DNA of 52,144 bases, taken from the NCBI GenBank assembly GCA_019459485.1, contig JAIBEZ010000068.1, positions 1 through 52,144 on the forward strand, given 5' to 3'. The stretch's first letter is position 1. Each line of letters opens with the position of its first letter. The stretch comes from Prolixibacteraceae bacterium (GTDB lineage Bacteria; Bacteroidota; Bacteroidia; Bacteroidales; Prolixibacteraceae). This document shows positions 1 through 8,748 of the stretch, one piece after another. A program made the translations under genes and the position numbers. The notes under the pieces are model-generated. The model was not told the DNA's origin. It saw only the letters and a list, made by a program, of their open reading frames with translations, and did no database searches.

Positions 1-312
1 CTGACTAACTGCTTTACATCCGAAACCGTTTACTTGCCTCACAATATTGCCTACTTGCCTCCCAACATTGTCTAATCGACACATCAAATCGTCTAAACGC
101 CCTTCAACATTGGCTAATCGGCACATTAAACGAACAAATTGCCTGTTCACATTGATTAATCGTCGCATCAAATCAACGAATCGACACATGAAGTCTACAA
201 GTTGGCACGTGAAGTGGACAAGTTGGCACATGAAATCAATGAATCGACACATGAAACGAACAAATTGCCTGTTCACATTGATGAATCGCCGGGTAATATC
301 AATGTATCGCCT
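1..312. repeat. Degenerate 21-bp tandem repeats at left edge
   Basis: The stretch is built from diverged 21-bp units containing AATCGACACATGAAATC-like cores and CAAATTGCCTGTTCACATTG variants. Because 21 is a multiple of 3, frames stay open on both strands. The plus frame (47-337) reads as heptads such as NRHMKST. The minus frame is open from 312 to the window edge (104 codons) and reads as heptads such as CRFIDFM and RRLINVN, with a hydrophobic pattern closer to a real coiled coil; its first ATG is at 252-250. The minus frame could be the N-terminal end of a repeat protein continuing left of the window, or both frames could be by-products of a noncoding repeat. I cannot decide from this fragment. 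Confidence 0.6.
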
Positions 313-340
313 TTACAATTCAATATCTTCAACATAGAAG

Positions 341-494
341 CTGTTTAAATTTCCCGTAGGGAAAGTATGTGGGTAGAAAAGTTGTAGTTTCCATTCAAAG
401 TTTTGTCCCGTACGGGACAAAATATAGTTGCATATCATTCACTTTCTACCCACATTTTGTTCCTGATGGAACAATCGGATAAAATTTAAACAGT
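341..494. repeat. MITE/REP-like element, copy 1
   Basis: A 154-bp element bounded by perfect 12-bp inverted termini CTGTTTAAATTT (341-352) and AAATTTAAACAG (483-494). Inside are a second inverted pair, GTGGGTAGAAA (369-379) and TTTCTACCCAC (443-453), and a perfect 22-nt palindrome at 401-422 centred on CCCGTACGGG. A related copy lies at 51639-51793 in the same orientation. No coding capacity is visible, so it is best described as a non-autonomous palindromic repeat. Confidence 0.7.
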
Positions 495-537
495 TTCATA
501 GTTGCGGCAAGAAATCCTGAAAGGATTAAATCTCAAT

Positions 538-680
538 AACCATCCCGATAGATCGGGATGGATATGAATACGAGATGATTCCGAACCCTGAAAGGGTTCA
601 ATAATAATATATTAACATATATTAAACCCTTTCAGGGTTCGGAACTGGGTACTATCTCCTCCCCGAATTTCATTCGGGGC
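538..680. repeat. Cluster of three REP-like palindromes
   Basis: Three palindromes follow each other: CCATCCCGAT/ATCGGGATGG near 540-561; an 18-bp perfect inverted repeat with arms at 581-598 and 625-642 (core AACCCTGAAAGGGTT) around an AT-rich loop; and CCCCGAA/TTCGGGG at 661-679. The last two lie just downstream of the PCMD gene, read on the minus strand, and may also act as its terminator. No gene was seen between 313 and 766. Confidence 0.6.
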
Positions 681-766
681 TATTCACTTTTAACCACTTC
701 ATGGTTTAAGGTATTAAAACACAGGCCAGCAGGAAGAATAACGTATTCGTCAAAGGAATTTGAAGC

Positions 767-1756
767 TCAATATACAAACTCAATATTATCGACCCAGAAA
801 ACCGATTCAGGAGAACCCATGTACTGCACCCCCTGGTAGCTGGAGGTAAAATAAAAAATCAGATGAGTTGGAATATCACCGGCATCTCCCCAGCCTGTTT
901 CGACCAAAGTAACCATTTTGTTTTTCGAATTTTTCACATACACTTCGCCAACGCCCGGAATTAATCCCATTGTTTTCGCGTCGTAATCCGGTAAATCGGT
1001 AATGTTGCCATAGCTAACAGGGAATGTTGCACCGGTGATCCACTGATTGACAGTTCCGGTAAAAAACTGCCGGGCACCGCCTATTCTTGTTGCAAATACA
1101 TTCCCGTCTTTATCCTCCCGGCGCTTTTGAAGTATCAGGCAAAACTCAGCCTTGTCGGGCCCTTCAGCAGGATCAATGCTGTACACCGCTTTCACCCTTC
1201 GGTTGCCCACCTTGTATTTGTAATCAAATTTTACAGCCTTCGGTCTATTTGTAAACGGAACTCCCTGATTGACATTTTTCAAAGGATCATTTAAACCCCT
1301 GACCGGTTCAATCATATCGCCTGCGAACAAAGTACCGGCAATCAGAACTTCCACCTTTAGACCGGCAATATTGTCCTTCCGGATGGCAGTCTCCAAACGG
1401 CAGCAATATCCGTTCGCTCTTTTTTCAGGAAAAACCCTTGTGTTCCCGAGGTCAAGAACCATCTTCGAATAGATATTGGTGGTTCCCCACGGAGATTTGC
1501 TGTCTCTTAACTTCGTATCATAAAAGTCAGATTTGGGATCCACTTTTCCAACCCCAAATAGCTCAATGGTATTACCGCTTAACAATGAGGACTCCTTTAC
1601 TTTTCGGGCATACCAAAAATCGAGCGATGAATAGTTTAGCTGGCCAAGTTTATCGACATAAGGGCTTGGATTGTTTTGTGCAAAAGCGCCCATCCCGCAA
1701 ATTAGAACGATCAACACAATCCAACCGGTTTTTAGATACTTTGGAAATTCAGGCAT
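767..1756 (-). CDS. PCMD domain surface/secreted protein
   Basis: 329 aa starting at ATG 1756, with an N-terminal signal segment (hydrophobic WIVLIVLICGMGAFA followed by QNN). The rest resembles the PCMD family (putative carbohydrate metabolism domain, Pfam PF13201): LDFWYARKVKESSLLSGNTI near the start, the WGTTNIYSKM segment, an AGTLFAGDM segment, and the C-terminal FWVDNIEFVY that typically ends this jelly-roll-like fold. PCMD proteins are exported proteins of Bacteroidota often near glycan loci; the biochemical role is unknown. It has no lipobox and no T9SS tail. It is transcribed divergently from fucI with 464 bp between them. Family assignment is from remembered motifs; function is open. 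Confidence 0.7.
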   Translation of the reverse strand: MPEFPKYLKTGWIVLIVLICGMGAFAQNNPSPYVDKLGQLNYSSLDFWYARKVKESSLLSGNTIELFGVGKVDPKSDFYDTKLRDSKSPWGTTNIYSKMVLDLGNTRVFPEKRANGYCCRLETAIRKDNIAGLKVEVLIAGTLFAGDMIEPVRGLNDPLKNVNQGVPFTNRPKAVKFDYKYKVGNRRVKAVYSIDPAEGPDKAEFCLILQKRREDKDGNVFATRIGGARQFFTGTVNQWITGATFPVSYGNITDLPDYDAKTMGLIPGVGEVYVKNSKNKMVTLVETGWGDAGDIPTHLIFYFTSSYQGVQYMGSPESVFWVDNIEFVY

Positions 1757-2220
1757 GTAATTTTGTTATTTAACGTTTGGTGTGGGTAATTATTTCTCAA
1801 ATTCATTGGTGATTAATAAGGTTTAGGTTTGTGGGGAATAAATGTTCTACTAAGGTTTTTAAGACAAGAATAAGGTTCTTTTCGGATTAATAAGCCTATT
1901 ATGCGAACAATTAAATATTTTTATAGAGACAATTTAATATTTTGAAACCTTATTTTGAAAATCTCACCTTAGTAGAAATAGTAACCATAGAAATACAACC
2001 TTATTACCTTATTTAAAGAATAAAATGAAAGGTTCAATTCGCGAATAAAAGCTAATACCAATACTATCCGTTATTGGGTCCAAGGGATTCTCATTGAAGG
2101 CAACAAATTGGCTCTTTCTTAATAAAATCTGTTTCCCAACATTTTAATTTCTGAATAAAATGTACTTACTTAGCAGCACAGTACAGGACAACAAAAAACT
2201 TTAACTCAAATTATAAAAAA
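1757..2220. other. Intergenic region with CCTTAGTAG inverted repeat
   Basis: 464 bp between the divergent PCMD gene and fucI. It contains perfect 12-bp inverted arms TTCTACTAAGGT (1845-1856) and ACCTTAGTAGAA (1967-1978), with several AATAAGG/CCTTATT motifs inside and beside them. The same arms, in the form ACCTTAGTAG/CTACTAAGGT, occur at 50933-51051 and 51367-51488, and a single arm occurs near 47790, so this is a dispersed MITE-like family. The remaining AT-rich part (1980-2220) presumably carries the fucI promoter, but I saw no confident -7 box. Confidence 0.5.
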
Positions 2221-4008
2221 ATGACTCAAAACAGCAGATTGATTGGTCGTTTGCCCAAAGTTGGCATCCGGCCGGTGATTGACGGAAGAGAAATGGGCGT
2301 GCGCGAATCGCTCGAAGTGCAGACCATGAACATGGCCAGGGCTGCCGCTAAGTTTATCGAAGAAAACCTTCGGTTCCCAGGTGGCGAAAAAGTGGAATGC
2401 GTAATTGCAGATACTACCATTGGCGGTGTTGCCGATGCTGCCATGTGTGCCGATAAATTTGAAAAAGAAGGCGTTGGCGTTTCGCTGACCGTTACGCCTT
2501 GCTGGTGTTACGGAACCGAGGTGATGGACACTACCCCAATGTTACCAAAAGCTGTTTGGGGTTTCAACGGAACCGAGCGTCCGGGCGCTGTTTACCTGGC
2601 AGCCGCTCTGGCAGGGTATTCGCAAAAGGGACTTCCCGCTTTCGGAATCTATGGCCGCGATGTTCAGGATTCGGGCGATACCACTATTCCGGCTGACGTT
2701 CAGGAAAAATTGCTGCGCTTCGTAAAGGCTGCACTGGCTTCGGCACAAATGAAAGGCAAGTCGTATTTATCCATCGGCTATTCTTCGATGGGCATTGCCG
2801 GCTCAATGGTCGATCCTGATTTTTTTCAGGAATACCTTGGAATCCGCACTGAGTTTGTTGAATCGGTTGAGTTTTTACGCCGGATGGAACAGGGCATTTT
2901 CGATCAGGAAGAATACGCCAAAGCGCTGGCATGGACCAAAGCCAACTGTAAAGAAGGCGCCGATTTGAATTCTCCGGAGCTTCAGGCTAACCGCGAGCGG
3001 AAAGACTGGGAATGGGAAGTCGTTGTAAAAATGACACTGATTGCCCGCGATTTGATGATCGGGAATCCAAAACTAAAGGCGATGGGTTTTGGTGAAGAAG
3101 CAAAAGGCCGGAATGCCATTTTGGGCGGCTTCCAGGGACAACGTCAATGGACTGATTATTATCCAAACGCTGACTTTACCGAAGCCATCCTGAATTCTTC
3201 GTTCGACTGGAACGGTATTCGTCAGGCTTTTGTGTTTGCCACCGAAAACGACAGCTTGAATGGTGTTTCGATGTTGTTCGGCCACTTGCTGACCAACACA
3301 GCACAAATCTTCTCGGATGTTCGCACTTATTGGAGTCCCGACGCAGTTAAACGCGTAACCGGCAAAGAATTGACCGGAAAGGCAAGCGGCGGAATCATCC
3401 ACCTGATCAATTCAGGATCGACAACACTGGATGCAACTGCTCAACAAAAAGATGCCGACGGAAATCCGGTGATGAAACCTTTCTGGGAGATTACAGCCAA
3501 AGATATGAATGCCTGCCTCGAAAATACACAATGGCCACCTGCAAACAAAGGTTATTTCAGAGGCGGAGGTTACTCGTCGCTGTTTAAAACTGCTGGCGAA
3601 ATGCCGGTTACCATGTCGCGCATCAACCTTGTAAAAGGAATTGGCCCGGTTTTACAAATTGCCGAAGGCTGGACAGTTGAATTACCCGACGAAATTCACA
3701 CTGTTCTGGATAAACGTACCGATCCGACATGGCCAACTACCTGGTTTGTACCACGCCTGGCCGACAATGATGCGTTTAAAGATGTTTACAACGTAATGGC
3801 CAACTGGGGAGCCAACCACGGGGCAATTTCGTACGGACACATCGGAGCCGACCTGATTACGCTGGCATCGATTCTCCGCATTCCGGTAAACATGCACAAT
3901 GTAAGCGACGACCAGATTTTCAGGCCAAGTGCCTGGTCGGCTTTCGGAACAAACAAAGAAAGCGCTGATTACCGCGCCTGTGCCACATACGGCCCTTTGT
4001 ATAAATAA
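2221..4008 (+). CDS. fucI: L-fucose isomerase
   Basis: 595 aa, close to the about 591 aa of the enterobacterial enzyme, and alignable throughout ([58 protein letters not shown]-terminal YGPLYK). The three residues that bind metal and substrate in E. coli FucI (E337, D361, H528) correspond with a constant +5 offset to E342 (ATEND), D366 (SDVRTY) and H533 (GANHG). It interconverts L-fucose and L-fuculose in the cytoplasm using Mn2+, the first step of fucose catabolism. A GntR regulator follows, but no fuculokinase, aldolase or fucose permease lies in the window, so those genes must be elsewhere on this genome. ATG at 2221 follows an A-rich leader. Confidence 0.96.
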   Translation: MTQNSRLIGRLPKVGIRPVIDGREMGVRESLEVQTMNMARAAAKFIEENLRFPGGEKVECVIADTTIGGVADAAMCADKFEKEGVGVSLTVTPCWCYGTEVMDTTPMLPKAVWGFNGTERPGAVYLAAALAGYSQKGLPAFGIYGRDVQDSGDTTIPADVQEKLLRFVKAALASAQMKGKSYLSIGYSSMGIAGSMVDPDFFQEYLGIRTEFVESVEFLRRMEQGIFDQEEYAKALAWTKANCKEGADLNSPELQANRERKDWEWEVVVKMTLIARDLMIGNPKLKAMGFGEEAKGRNAILGGFQGQRQWTDYYPNADFTEAILNSSFDWNGIRQAFVFATENDSLNGVSMLFGHLLTNTAQIFSDVRTYWSPDAVKRVTGKELTGKASGGIIHLINSGSTTLDATAQQKDADGNPVMKPFWEITAKDMNACLENTQWPPANKGYFRGGGYSSLFKTAGEMPVTMSRINLVKGIGPVLQIAEGWTVELPDEIHTVLDKRTDPTWPTTWFVPRLADNDAFKDVYNVMANWGANHGAISYGHIGADLITLASILRIPVNMHNVSDDQIFRPSAWSAFGTNKESADYRACATYGPLYK

Positions 4009-4129
4009 AAGTGCCTAAAGTGAGCTAAAGTTCGGAGTGCCTAAAGTTTAAAAATTGCTAACTTCGCAACACAAACAGATTAAAAGCCTGGATTGATATT
4101 CAATTCAGGCTTTTTACAAAATAAACCCG
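4009..4129 (+). terminator. fucI-fucR spacer with terminator hairpin
   Basis: Short direct repeats GTGCCTAAAGT occur at 4011-4021 and 4040-4050. A promoter-like TAACTTCG (4059-4066, one mismatch to TAnnTTTG) is followed by a hairpin with arms AAAAGCCTG (4082-4090) and CAGGCTTTT (4106-4114) and a T run. The hairpin can terminate fucI. If transcription also starts near 4072, the hairpin would sit in the fucR leader. Confidence 0.6.
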
Positions 4130-5125
4130 ATGGAAAAATTTGATTTTAAACTTGATGAAGGTTCGTCGCAAACCAAGTTGCAGCAATTGATTCATGCAGT
4201 CAGCGAAGCCATCAATCTGGGAATTCTGAAAGAAGGCGATTTTCTGCCCTCCGTGAATCAACTGAGCAAAGATGCCGGCATTTCGCGCGATACCATATTT
4301 AAAGCTTATTCGATTTTAAAGCAACGGAGTATCATTTCGTCCACTCCCACCAAAGGTTATTTTGTGGCCTCCGAATCGTACAAAGTATTTGTTCTGCTCG
4401 ACGATTTCAGCGGTTTCAAAGAACAATTGTACAAATCGTTCAGGGCAAACCTTCCCGATAATTATTCGGTTGACCTGCTGTTCCATCATTACAATCCTGA
4501 AGTTTTTAATCAACTTATATTGAGCAGCCTCGGTCGTTACAGTGTATATATCGTCATGAACATCGACAATAAAAACCTGGAGGAAGTGGTCAGGAAAATT
4601 GATCCGAAAAAGCTGCTCATACTGGATATGGGAAGTGATCCGAAAAATGAAATCTCCTATTTGACGCAGGATTTCAATCAGGCAGTGTACGATTGCCTGA
4701 ATTCAGGACTGGAACTTATTCAGAAATACAAGGAATTCATACTCGTTTTTCCCCAAAACACGCCGCATCCGGTTGAAACCATCGATGCATTTAATCGGTT
4801 TTGTGACCACAATCAGATCAATCACATGGTTCTGGATCAAATCGAGAACCGCGAAGTTCAGCCCGGCCAGGCCTATCTGGTGATCAAGGATTCCGATCTG
4901 GTTAAAATTGTAAAAGATTGCAAAAAGAATGCATACAAAATAGGCACTGAAGTTGGAATTATCTCCTACAACGACTCGCCGATGAAAGAGATTGTAGGTG
5001 CAGGAATCACCGTAATATCCACTGATTTTGTGCGGATGGGTAAAGATTGCGCCAATTTTATCGTCAGCAAAGAAAAGCTGACTGAAGTAATTCCAACCAA
5101 CTTAATTGTGCGGGGCTCATTGTAA
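4130..5125 (+). CDS. fucR: GntR-family regulator, FucR-like
   Basis: 331 aa. Residues 1-80 form a GntR winged helix-turn-helix (AINLGILKEGDFLPSVNQLSKDAGISRDTIFKAYSILKQ). The remainder is a periplasmic-binding-protein/LacI-like effector domain that ends in the type of segment seen in sugar sensors (IISYNDSPMKEIVGAGITVISTDFVRMGKDCANFI). A GntR-type FucR that represses fucose-use genes is known in Bacteroides; the position directly behind fucI and the domain layout suggest the same role here, with fucose as likely effector. The effector is inferred, not shown by the sequence. Confidence 0.82.
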   Translation: MEKFDFKLDEGSSQTKLQQLIHAVSEAINLGILKEGDFLPSVNQLSKDAGISRDTIFKAYSILKQRSIISSTPTKGYFVASESYKVFVLLDDFSGFKEQLYKSFRANLPDNYSVDLLFHHYNPEVFNQLILSSLGRYSVYIVMNIDNKNLEEVVRKIDPKKLLILDMGSDPKNEISYLTQDFNQAVYDCLNSGLELIQKYKEFILVFPQNTPHPVETIDAFNRFCDHNQINHMVLDQIENREVQPGQAYLVIKDSDLVKIVKDCKKNAYKIGTEVGIISYNDSPMKEIVGAGITVISTDFVRMGKDCANFIVSKEKLTEVIPTNLIVRGSL

Positions 5126-5218
5126 ACAAACATCTGAGGTGTGAATTATGTAACTATTTGTGGCAAATTGCGGCAATAGAAATGGATAAATCATCGTTCT
5201 TATAAAAAATATACAATT

Positions 5219-5797
5219 ATGAGAACTCTAACAATTTTTGGCCTGTTGGCACTATTTGCGTTGACAGGAAATGCTCAGGGAATTTTTGATGCAGGTTTAA
5301 AAGCGGGTATAAATACTTCAAAAATTTCGACATCGAAGGATAGTTATACCCCGGAAACAATTAACAATTACCAGTTTGGCGCTTTTGCCCGTATTAATAT
5401 GGGTTTCATTTACATTCAGCCTGAAGCCTATTTTAACTCTAAGGGTGGTGAGTACATCGACAAGCTTGACGCTTCAACTGTGAATTCGTTTAATATGAAA
5501 ACAATTGACGTTCCTGCTTTGCTTGGATTGAAAATCATCAATCAGGAAGCCTTCAACGTGCGCGTTATGGCGGGTCCTGTTTTTTCATTTGTGACTGATA
5601 AAAGCGCCAAAGGTCAATTTACAGAAGACAATCTGGAAAACAATTTCTTCGGTTGGCAGTATGGAGCAGGTGTCGATTTTTTATTCATGACACTCGATGT
5701 CAGAAAAGAAACTTATAGCAAAGACATCTATGCTTCTCCTGATTTCAATACGAAAAAGGGTAATTTCGTAGTAAGTCTGGGTATTAAGTTATTTTAA
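5219..5797 (+). CDS. Outer-membrane beta-barrel protein (porin-family fold)
   Basis: 192 aa with an N-terminal signal peptide (MRTLTIFGLLALFALTGNAQG), then alternating amphipathic strands and a terminal aromatic residue (SLGIKLF), typical of the small OMP_b-brl_2 barrels of Bacteroidota. A segment LKAGINTSKISTSKD opens the barrel and VRVMAGPVFSFVTD lies mid-barrel. No catalytic motif is seen. It ends 24 bp before the next secreted protein, so the two may be co-transcribed. Specific function is unknown. Confidence 0.8.
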   Translation: MRTLTIFGLLALFALTGNAQGIFDAGLKAGINTSKISTSKDSYTPETINNYQFGAFARINMGFIYIQPEAYFNSKGGEYIDKLDASTVNSFNMKTIDVPALLGLKIINQEAFNVRVMAGPVFSFVTDKSAKGQFTEDNLENNFFGWQYGAGVDFLFMTLDVRKETYSKDIYASPDFNTKKGNFVVSLGIKLF

Positions 5798-5821
5798 ACT
5801 TCAGATTCTTATCTTTACCGT

Positions 5822-6367
5822 ATGAAACGGTTAATTTTATCAATGATTTCCTTTTGTGCAGCGCTTTTTGTTTCTGCACAGGAGGAAATTTTTTCAGATA
5901 GTATTTCAGTTGAGCAGCAGGAGATCAAAATCAGGCAACCAATTATGGACCGAACTTTGAACTTTGATGAAACTGCTTTCCCCATCGAATTTGATTTGCT
6001 CGATGCTTCGATTTTTAACCAGCCTCTCCTACCCGATTACAACAAAAACCTCGATTTTATCAAGTATTTGAAACCATCAAAGACGACCGGTTTTTCTCAT
6101 TATACTGAAAGGTTCTCTTTCAACCCTGTTTTCCCTTATGGACATGTTTTTAACCAAAGCAGTTACCAGCTGAACAACCGGCTTTCTATTGGCGGAAACA
6201 GTTTTGGCGCAAGATCAGCTTTTGAACCACCAAAACTGAATTCCTCGATTCAGGATATGAGCATCAAAGGCGCCAGCATGTTCCTTCAATACAAAGTAAA
6301 CGACCGGTTTAAGGTACAAACCCGGGTAAGCATCTCCAATCGCCCTTCTACTCCGTGGGAGCCCTGA
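5822..6367 (+). CDS. Secreted/periplasmic hypothetical protein
   Basis: 181 aa with a clear signal peptide (MKRLILSMISFCAALFVSAQ). The mature part is rich in aromatic and Asn residues (LDFIKYLKPSKTTGFSHYTE, HVFNQSSYQLNNRLSIGG) and its last third looks like beta strands (SMFLQYKVNDRFKVQTRVSIS), possibly two or three barrel strands. I do not recognise the family. A TATCTTTA box at about 5809-5816 lies directly before the start, so it may have its own nearly leaderless transcript rather than depend on the upstream barrel gene. Confidence 0.7.
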   Translation: MKRLILSMISFCAALFVSAQEEIFSDSISVEQQEIKIRQPIMDRTLNFDETAFPIEFDLLDASIFNQPLLPDYNKNLDFIKYLKPSKTTGFSHYTERFSFNPVFPYGHVFNQSSYQLNNRLSIGGNSFGARSAFEPPKLNSSIQDMSIKGASMFLQYKVNDRFKVQTRVSISNRPSTPWEP

Positions 6368-6431
6368 TCCGGGTTTCAATTTCTCCGGAATTTTCTTTTT
6401 TGAATCACGCCGGATGAATCAACATTTCAAC

Positions 6432-6439
6432 TAAATTTG
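6432..6439 (+). promoter_or_regulatory. -7 element TAAATTTG
   Basis: Perfect match to the Bacteroidota TAnnTTTG -7 box. The in-frame TTG at 6437 lies inside this box, which argues for ATG 6464 as the true start of the downstream gene. Confidence 0.65.
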
Positions 6440-6463
6440 GAACCCTTTACACGGATTAATTCT

Positions 6464-7075
6464 ATGTTGAATAAAATCAAAAAAATTGAGCGGGTTTTCA
6501 AACAATTGGACAAGGAAACCGAAAGATTTGGCAAACAATCAAATCTTAAGTGTCTCACGAATTGCAACTTGTGCTGCCTGAAAAAGGATCTGGAAGCCAA
6601 TGTGCTTGAATTTCTTCCGCTTGCCTATTATTTGTATCAAAATAACCTTCACGAAGCCGCTTTGGATTTGATAGCTACCAATCCTGAACATTGCATTAAT
6701 CTGGCCGTGAGTCAGGTTCCGGGGCAAACTGCAGGTTGTTCCAATTACGACCATCGCGGCATGGTTTGCAGGCTTTTTGGTTTTTCAGGCATAAAGGATA
6801 AAAACTCGAAACTGGCGATTTACACCTGTTCTCACATGAAGAACGAATATCCGCAGGAGTTCAGAAGTGCCATGGAACACATTAATTCAGGCATGGAAAT
6901 CCCGATGGTTACCGATTTTTATTATCAGATCTACTTCCTCGACAGTCACATGGCCAACGATTACAATCCAATCAATGTGAGCATCCGAAAAGCCATTGAA
7001 AAAGTGGCCTATTATTTCGAAAACAAATCCGGAAGAGAAAATATTACCGTTCAGGTTATTCAGGATAAAAAATAA
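6464..7075 (+). CDS. YkgJ-family cysteine cluster protein
   Basis: 203 aa from ATG 6464; an in-frame TTG at 6437 overlaps a -7 promoter box and is rejected. The motif CLTNCNLCC near residue 30 and later Cys residues (AGCSNY, MVCRLFGF, IYTCSHM) form the Cys pattern of the YkgJ/CxxCxxCC family, thought to bind a metal or Fe-S cluster. The RGMVCRLFGF segment is typical. The family role is poorly defined. The gene ends 6 bp before arfB and they probably share a transcript. Confidence 0.78.
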   Translation: MLNKIKKIERVFKQLDKETERFGKQSNLKCLTNCNLCCLKKDLEANVLEFLPLAYYLYQNNLHEAALDLIATNPEHCINLAVSQVPGQTAGCSNYDHRGMVCRLFGFSGIKDKNSKLAIYTCSHMKNEYPQEFRSAMEHINSGMEIPMVTDFYYQIYFLDSHMANDYNPINVSIRKAIEKVAYYFENKSGRENITVQVIQDKK

Positions 7076-7081
7076 GGTTAA

Positions 7082-7498
7082 ATGTCAGAAGCAATTTTAA
7101 ATATTCCGGATCTATCAGCCGAATTTATTTTTCAGGCTTCGCGCAGCAGTGGCCCTGGCGGACAGAATGTTAACAAAGTAAATTCAAAAATTGAATTGCG
7201 TTTCAACATTCAAAATTCATCCATTTTAACCGACGATCAAAAGGAAATATTACTTTCAAAGCTGTCGTCCAAAATAAGTTTGGATGGATTCCTGATCGTT
7301 ATTTCGCAACGCGACCGTTCGCAGCTTGTTAACAAGGAAGATTCCATCAGGAAATTATATGAGCTGATTGAAAAGGCTTTGCGTCCGGTTAAACGCCGCA
7401 AAAGTACCCGTCCAACCCGCAGTTCGGTAGAAAAAAGGTTGGAGGGGAAACGAATAAAAGCCGACATCAAACAAAGCCGTCAAAAGCTGGATGATTAA
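7082..7498 (+). CDS. arfB: Alternative ribosome-rescue factor, peptidyl-tRNA hydrolase ArfB
   Basis: 138 aa, the size of E. coli YaeJ/ArfB. Residues 20-38 hold the release-factor signature SRSSGPGGQNVNKVNSK with the catalytic GGQ at about 26-28. The C-terminal tail (RPVKRRKSTRPTRSSVEKRL, then KADIKQSRQ) is the basic helix that ArfB inserts into the empty mRNA channel of stalled ribosomes. It therefore releases nascent chains from nonstop complexes without needing a stop codon. It lacks the codon-recognition domain of RF1/RF2, as expected. It lies between the Cys-cluster and GNAT genes with gaps of 6 and 9 bp. Confidence 0.93.
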   Translation: MSEAILNIPDLSAEFIFQASRSSGPGGQNVNKVNSKIELRFNIQNSSILTDDQKEILLSKLSSKISLDGFLIVISQRDRSQLVNKEDSIRKLYELIEKALRPVKRRKSTRPTRSSVEKRLEGKRIKADIKQSRQKLDD

Positions 7499-7507
7499 GT
7501 TTCGCAA

Positions 7508-8050
7508 ATGATAAAGTTAATTCCCGTTTCCAACTCCGATGATTTGAGCGATGATCTCAAACAGATTTATATCGGTTCGTTTCCTCCCGACGAAAGAAGG
7601 GATTGGCAGAAAATGAAGGAATTGCTCCAACATTCCAGTTTTATCCTGAACCAGGTGTTTGAAAATGAGGAATTAGTTGGACTGATCTCCCACTGGAATT
7701 TACCAAACTTTTTATTTATCGAGCATTTCGCAATTCTGCAATCGAAACGCGGAAAAGGAATTGGCAGTCGGGCTTTAAAACAGGTTATTGCAGAAAACTT
7801 AAAGACAATAATTATTGAAGTGGAAGAGCCAATTAGCGACGATGCCCGGCGTAGGATTGCTTTCTACGAAAGCGCAGGGTTTTCAGTTTGTGAAGGAATT
7901 TATCATCAGCCACCTTATTCTCCTGATAAAAATAAAGTTAAAATGCTGTTAATGAGTTTTCCTGAAAAGATTTTGCCGCCGGAATTTGATGAAATCAAAA
8001 CCCGGATTTACCGGGAAGTTTATCAACAGAAAGATTTGGAAACTTTTTAG
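7508..8050 (+). CDS. GNAT-family N-acetyltransferase
   Basis: 180 aa. The acetyl-CoA loop QSKRGKGIGSRALKQV (about residues 78-93) matches the R/Q-x-x-G-x-G/A motif, flanked by the usual strands (FLFIEHFAIL; TIIIEVEEP) and the RIAFYESAGF segment. The substrate cannot be told from sequence; the PPDERRDW start recalls small-molecule GNATs of Bacteroidota. It starts 9 bp after arfB and is the last gene of that set; a gap of 193 bp with a fresh promoter follows. Confidence 0.85.
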   Translation: MIKLIPVSNSDDLSDDLKQIYIGSFPPDERRDWQKMKELLQHSSFILNQVFENEELVGLISHWNLPNFLFIEHFAILQSKRGKGIGSRALKQVIAENLKTIIIEVEEPISDDARRRIAFYESAGFSVCEGIYHQPPYSPDKNKVKMLLMSFPEKILPPEFDEIKTRIYREVYQQKDLETF

Positions 8051-8197
8051 CGATGAAATCAGGGATTTACATTCAAAAACCATCAAAAATCATCAAATCC
8101 CAAATTTTTAGCAATGTCGATTTTAACGGTTTTACTTTCAGATGTTAACAAACAGGATGATTTTTTATAAGAATATTTAAAATTTAATCATTTTTTA

Positions 8198-8205
8198 TAC
8201 CTTTG
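8198..8205 (+). promoter_or_regulatory. -7 element TACCTTTG before Lrp gene
   Basis: Perfect TAnnTTTG match 38 bp upstream of the first Lrp gene, in an AT-rich stretch (8160-8200). No clear -33 TTTG was found. Confidence 0.6.
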
Positions 8206-8243
8206 ACTTTCAAATTTACAAACGACTGTTATAACCATACATT

Positions 8244-8723
8244 ATGAATGACTTGCATATTGAACCCCTGCCTAACATTGATGATCTGGACGAAAAGATC
8301 CTTAAACTGATCACTAAAAACGCCAGAATTCCATTTCTTGAAGTAGCCCGCGAATGTGGAGTTTCCGGAGCTGCAATTCACCAACGCGTTCAACGTTTGC
8401 TAAACCTTGGGGTCGTTTCGGGAAGCGAATTTTTGGTAAACCCTCAAAAGCTTGGTTATTTCACTTGCGCATACATGGGCATTTACCTGGAAAAGGCAAA
8501 ATACCACAAGACTGTTGTTGAAGAACTGGTAAAAATTCCGGAGATTGTCGAATGCCATTATACGACTGGGTCTTATGCGATTTTCATTAAAGTTCAGACC
8601 AAGACAAACAAGCACCTGAAAAAATTAATTGACGAAGATTTACAGGAAATTGAAGGAATTGCCAGGACGGAAACCTTTATTTCACTTGAAATGGAATTTA
8701 AACGTCAGGTTCCCATCAAATAA
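8244..8723 (+). CDS. Lrp/AsnC-family transcriptional regulator (first of pair)
   Basis: 159 aa. N-terminal helix-turn-helix (LDEKILKLITKNARIPFLEVARECGVSGAAIHQRVQRLLNLGVV), then the RAM/ligand-binding domain (TCAYMGIYLEKAKYHKTVVEELVKIPEIVECHYTTGSYAIFIKV). Lrp/AsnC proteins assemble as octamers or dimers and usually sense amino acids. The ligand here is unknown. A paralogue follows after 25 bp; the two share a DDLDEKIL/DDIDLRIL start, the HYTTG segment and the TETFISLE end. Confidence 0.92.
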   Translation: MNDLHIEPLPNIDDLDEKILKLITKNARIPFLEVARECGVSGAAIHQRVQRLLNLGVVSGSEFLVNPQKLGYFTCAYMGIYLEKAKYHKTVVEELVKIPEIVECHYTTGSYAIFIKVQTKTNKHLKKLIDEDLQEIEGIARTETFISLEMEFKRQVPIK

Positions 8724-8748
8724 ACGAAATCAATTAAAAAAATCTACC

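Noticed and set aside
47-337. 96-codon plus-strand ORF at left edge
   Set aside because: Basic, low-complexity reading of the 21-bp repeats; the minus frame has the more protein-like pattern, and even that is uncertain.
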